Assembly: GCA_032622095.1 (NCBI GenBank)
Contig: CP136066.1
Span: forward strand, 101,639,319-101,703,318
Reading direction: 5' to 3'
From: Siphonodentalium dalli
Lineage: Eukaryota; Mollusca; Scaphopoda; Gadilida; Siphonodentaliidae
DNA length: 64,000 nt
Positions 61,600 to 64,000 of this stretch are shown here, piece after piece. The translations under genes were made by a program, and so were the position numbers. Every line of letters starts with the position of its first letter. The first letter of the stretch is position 1. The notes under the pieces are model-generated. The model saw only the letters and a program-made list of their open reading frames with translations. It made no database searches and was not told the DNA's origin.

Positions 61600-62330
61600 T
61601 TCAATTATATGACTGCGTGACCAATATGAATCCATAAGAAGTTTGGTGATTATCGGATGAGGGATGTGCATTGTCTGCAGAGTGCCCCAAATGATTTAGT
61701 CATACAAAGAGTAAATTCCAAGATGGCCGCTGGTGGCCATGTTTTTTAAGGAATTTTGGTCAAAAATAGGAGACTCTCATCTTGAGGTCACCCGAAGATC
61801 CATTTGATGTTTGGCGATGATCGGACGAGGGATGTGGTCTATATAGGGTGCCCCGAAGGATTTAGTCATACAAAAAGCAAGTTCTAAGAGGGCCGCTAAC
61901 CGCCATGTTTTCGAACGAATTTCGGTTAAGATAGGAGGCTCCCAACTAGAGGTCACCCCGAAGATTCATATGAAGTTTAGTGATCATCAGATGAGGGATG
62001 TGGTATGTAGGGTGTGCCAAATGATTTAGTCATGCAAAGAGTAAAATTCAAAATGGCTGCCGGTGGCCATGTTTTTCATCGAAACTTGTTCAAATTTGAT
62101 AGCTCCCATCTGGAGGTGATTCTAAACAGTTCCTGTAAAATTTTCCAGATCAATTCTCCAATTAATGCGGGCTTAGGGGTTTACCGATGAATTCAAATTT
62201 GAAATCCAAGATGGCTGATGGCGGCCATGTTATTTTTAAAACAATTTTCGGTCAAAATAGGAGGTTCCCATCGAGAGGTAAACCCGAAGATCAATATGAA
62301 GTTTGGTGACTATTGTTGATTTAAGTAAGT
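61600..62330 (+). repeat. Further satellite units beyond the second element
   Basis: Four to five more units of the same family (near 61718, 61885, 62043 and 62205), more diverged, with no closing hairpin recognised. Probably a second truncated element adjoining the first. Confidence 0.65.
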
Positions 62331-64000
62331 TTTATCGAGGTTTTGGATCATGCAATAAATAGACCTACAAAGGCTCGGTGCAGACATAATTTACTGGACT
62401 CGTTTTATAAATTCCGCTATAAACTGGGGACTTGTTTAGATTCCTCTATATCTACAACATCAGACCTTTCAAAATTCACTGCCATACAGAACAGTATGAC
62501 ATATCTTCACGGAGTAGTGGTGAAATGTGTAGATATCCTATTGACCGTGTCTCAAAATAGAAGCGTTAGTTGCTTCAGATCACGTGATGAAACACAAGAA
62601 TGCATGGTGGTATATACTATATATAGGAACGCAATTTATCAAAGCACAAAGGAGTACCATAGACTATCTTCAATAAATCCTAAACTTGACCACAACTGCC
62701 TTCATATTATATATAGCTGTGGCAGAGACTGTGTTTATGCATGGAAATTATATTTGGTTATATTCACCATACTAAATGTTTTCTGTAACCGTTTGTACTC
62801 TTCGCCATATTGTTACACATATATCTGCTGCACACAAAACCATATAGGTAGCAAACATTGAGCAAATGGTCAACGCTGAAATAACAGTTTAAACGTTGAT
62901 CACCTAATATACGTAGCACAAGAACGTGATGGTATTGGTAAGATATTTTCAAACAACAAGATATGGAAAATTAATAGTGCGCATTACGTGGTAGCATGTT
63001 CCAGTTGTAATGTGGCGACTGAAGTAATTTGAATATAATTGTCTACTAAGAAACCGGTTTGGTAGCAGCATGATGAAAATTAGTCTTACATAAAATTTAC
63101 GATGTATCGCCTCTTTGATCTGGTGCGATGGGGTGCTAGTCCATAGAAGAGGTGACACTTTCTTTACAGTATAATAAGCATTGCGACATGTGTGTATATG
63201 GTTTATTATCACGGAGAGTGTTGAAAATTCAGGAAGTGTAACTGGTATTTATACCAGAAGGGTGTGCACTTCATTTTCGGTTTCTGCATTACATTCAATA
63301 ATTAATTATCATGCCGAACGAAACGACCTCGCGCTGTGTGCCAAAATATTACTTCGTCTGTTTGCATGCCCGAAATTATTATTTTTGGCCCGACTTTTGG
63401 ATGTATTCTAAGCAGAAACTTTAAAGATGTAAATATCATTGCCTTTGACTTGCATTGCGTCGTAGTGACATTGTACCTGTGTAGCTTTAAAGATATTTAA
63501 CAACAGACATGTATATCACCAATAGGTATGTTCACTCCTAGGTGGTTATCCAATATGTTGCTTTCGTCGTGGCATGGCTTGGAATTGCGCCCATTTTAAC
63601 AGCCATTCCATGGCAGCTGTTGTTCCATTTTCTGTCCGTGCAAATGTATGCCCGAAGGTTCAAGAACGACTAAATAAGGCTTTTATTTACCACCAACCGA
63701 GCAACCATGAAATCTGTTAAAAAAAACTTGTATCCCAAAGTTTTCTTTTTAGCAGAGACGTTGTCTCACTTGAGGAGCTCTACAAAAAAAAGCCCCCAGT
63801 TTGAGATTTTCTTGGATTTTGGATATGTTAAGTCCACAGTGCACCCCGCGTCGAATGACATCATTATCGCTTCAGTAACGATTTCTTTCGGGTTCGGCCC
63901 AGAAACTGGGTATTCGAGCATATATAAATACAACAGTGGAACTAAAGGCGTTGCTCATTATTGATCCGCGGCCGACTTAGCAGAACTTCCTAAGCAAATT
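62331..64000. other. Gene-free right end
   Basis: The longest open frame in the window (62343-62861, 172 codons) lies here but has no recognisable motif, biased codon use or repeat homology, so I do not call it. The last 300 bases (from about 63707) include an 85-codon frame, also unrecognised; a gene continuing past the window cannot be excluded. Confidence 0.4.

Noticed and set aside
62343-62861. 172-codon open frame, the longest ATG frame apart from the Otx exon
   Set aside because: No recognisable motif, AT-driven residue composition, no splice or promoter context. Frames of this length are expected by chance in 64 kb.

Overview
The window is metazoan nuclear DNA: AT-rich, intron-containing, gene-poor and full of short non-autonomous DNA transposons. 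The only protein-coding genes I can support are two members of the Otx (orthodenticle) class of PRD-like homeobox genes. Both have a Lys at homeodomain position 50 and an intron between homeodomain residues 46 and 47. The intact minus-strand gene (about 290 residues, SIWNP motif, C-terminus DYKD...WAKFQVL) looks like a typical invertebrate Otx. Otx plus the repeat style suggest a marine invertebrate bilaterian. I lean weakly towards an ambulacrarian such as a hemichordate, but the species cannot be fixed from sequence alone.

Layout: 1-3453 is gene-free with two MITE copies. 3454-13976 (+) is a divergent Otx paralogue: a homeodomain exon, a 9.7-kb intron made almost entirely of nested transposons, and a last exon with an unusual tail ending in an aspartate run. 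Its first coding exon is not visible and probably lies upstream of the window. 13977-25781 separates the two convergent genes and holds several MITEs plus a 6.2-kb structure with long inverted arms (16990-23176). 25782-27918 (-) is the canonical three-exon otx gene. Its probable 5' UTR, two candidate promoters and a GC-rich candidate enhancer near 32.0-32.4 kb extend to the right. From about 33 kb to the end I find no gene, only MITEs, tandem arrays, foldback elements and AT-rich sequence.

The two genes are tail to tail about 11.8 kb apart and encode proteins expected to bind the same TAATCC-type sites. One keeps the ancestral C-terminus; the other has replaced it. This fits a lineage-specific duplication followed by divergence.

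The mobile DNA is informative because several insertions can be dated against empty sites inside the window. At least three families use TTAA target duplications. One MITE of 381 bp made an apparent 11-bp duplication. Two 4-kb repeats sit head to tail inside an older element whose intact relative is at 50185-51060. All boundaries were read by eye. Element names (A, B, C, P, FB1 and so on) are local labels, not database families.
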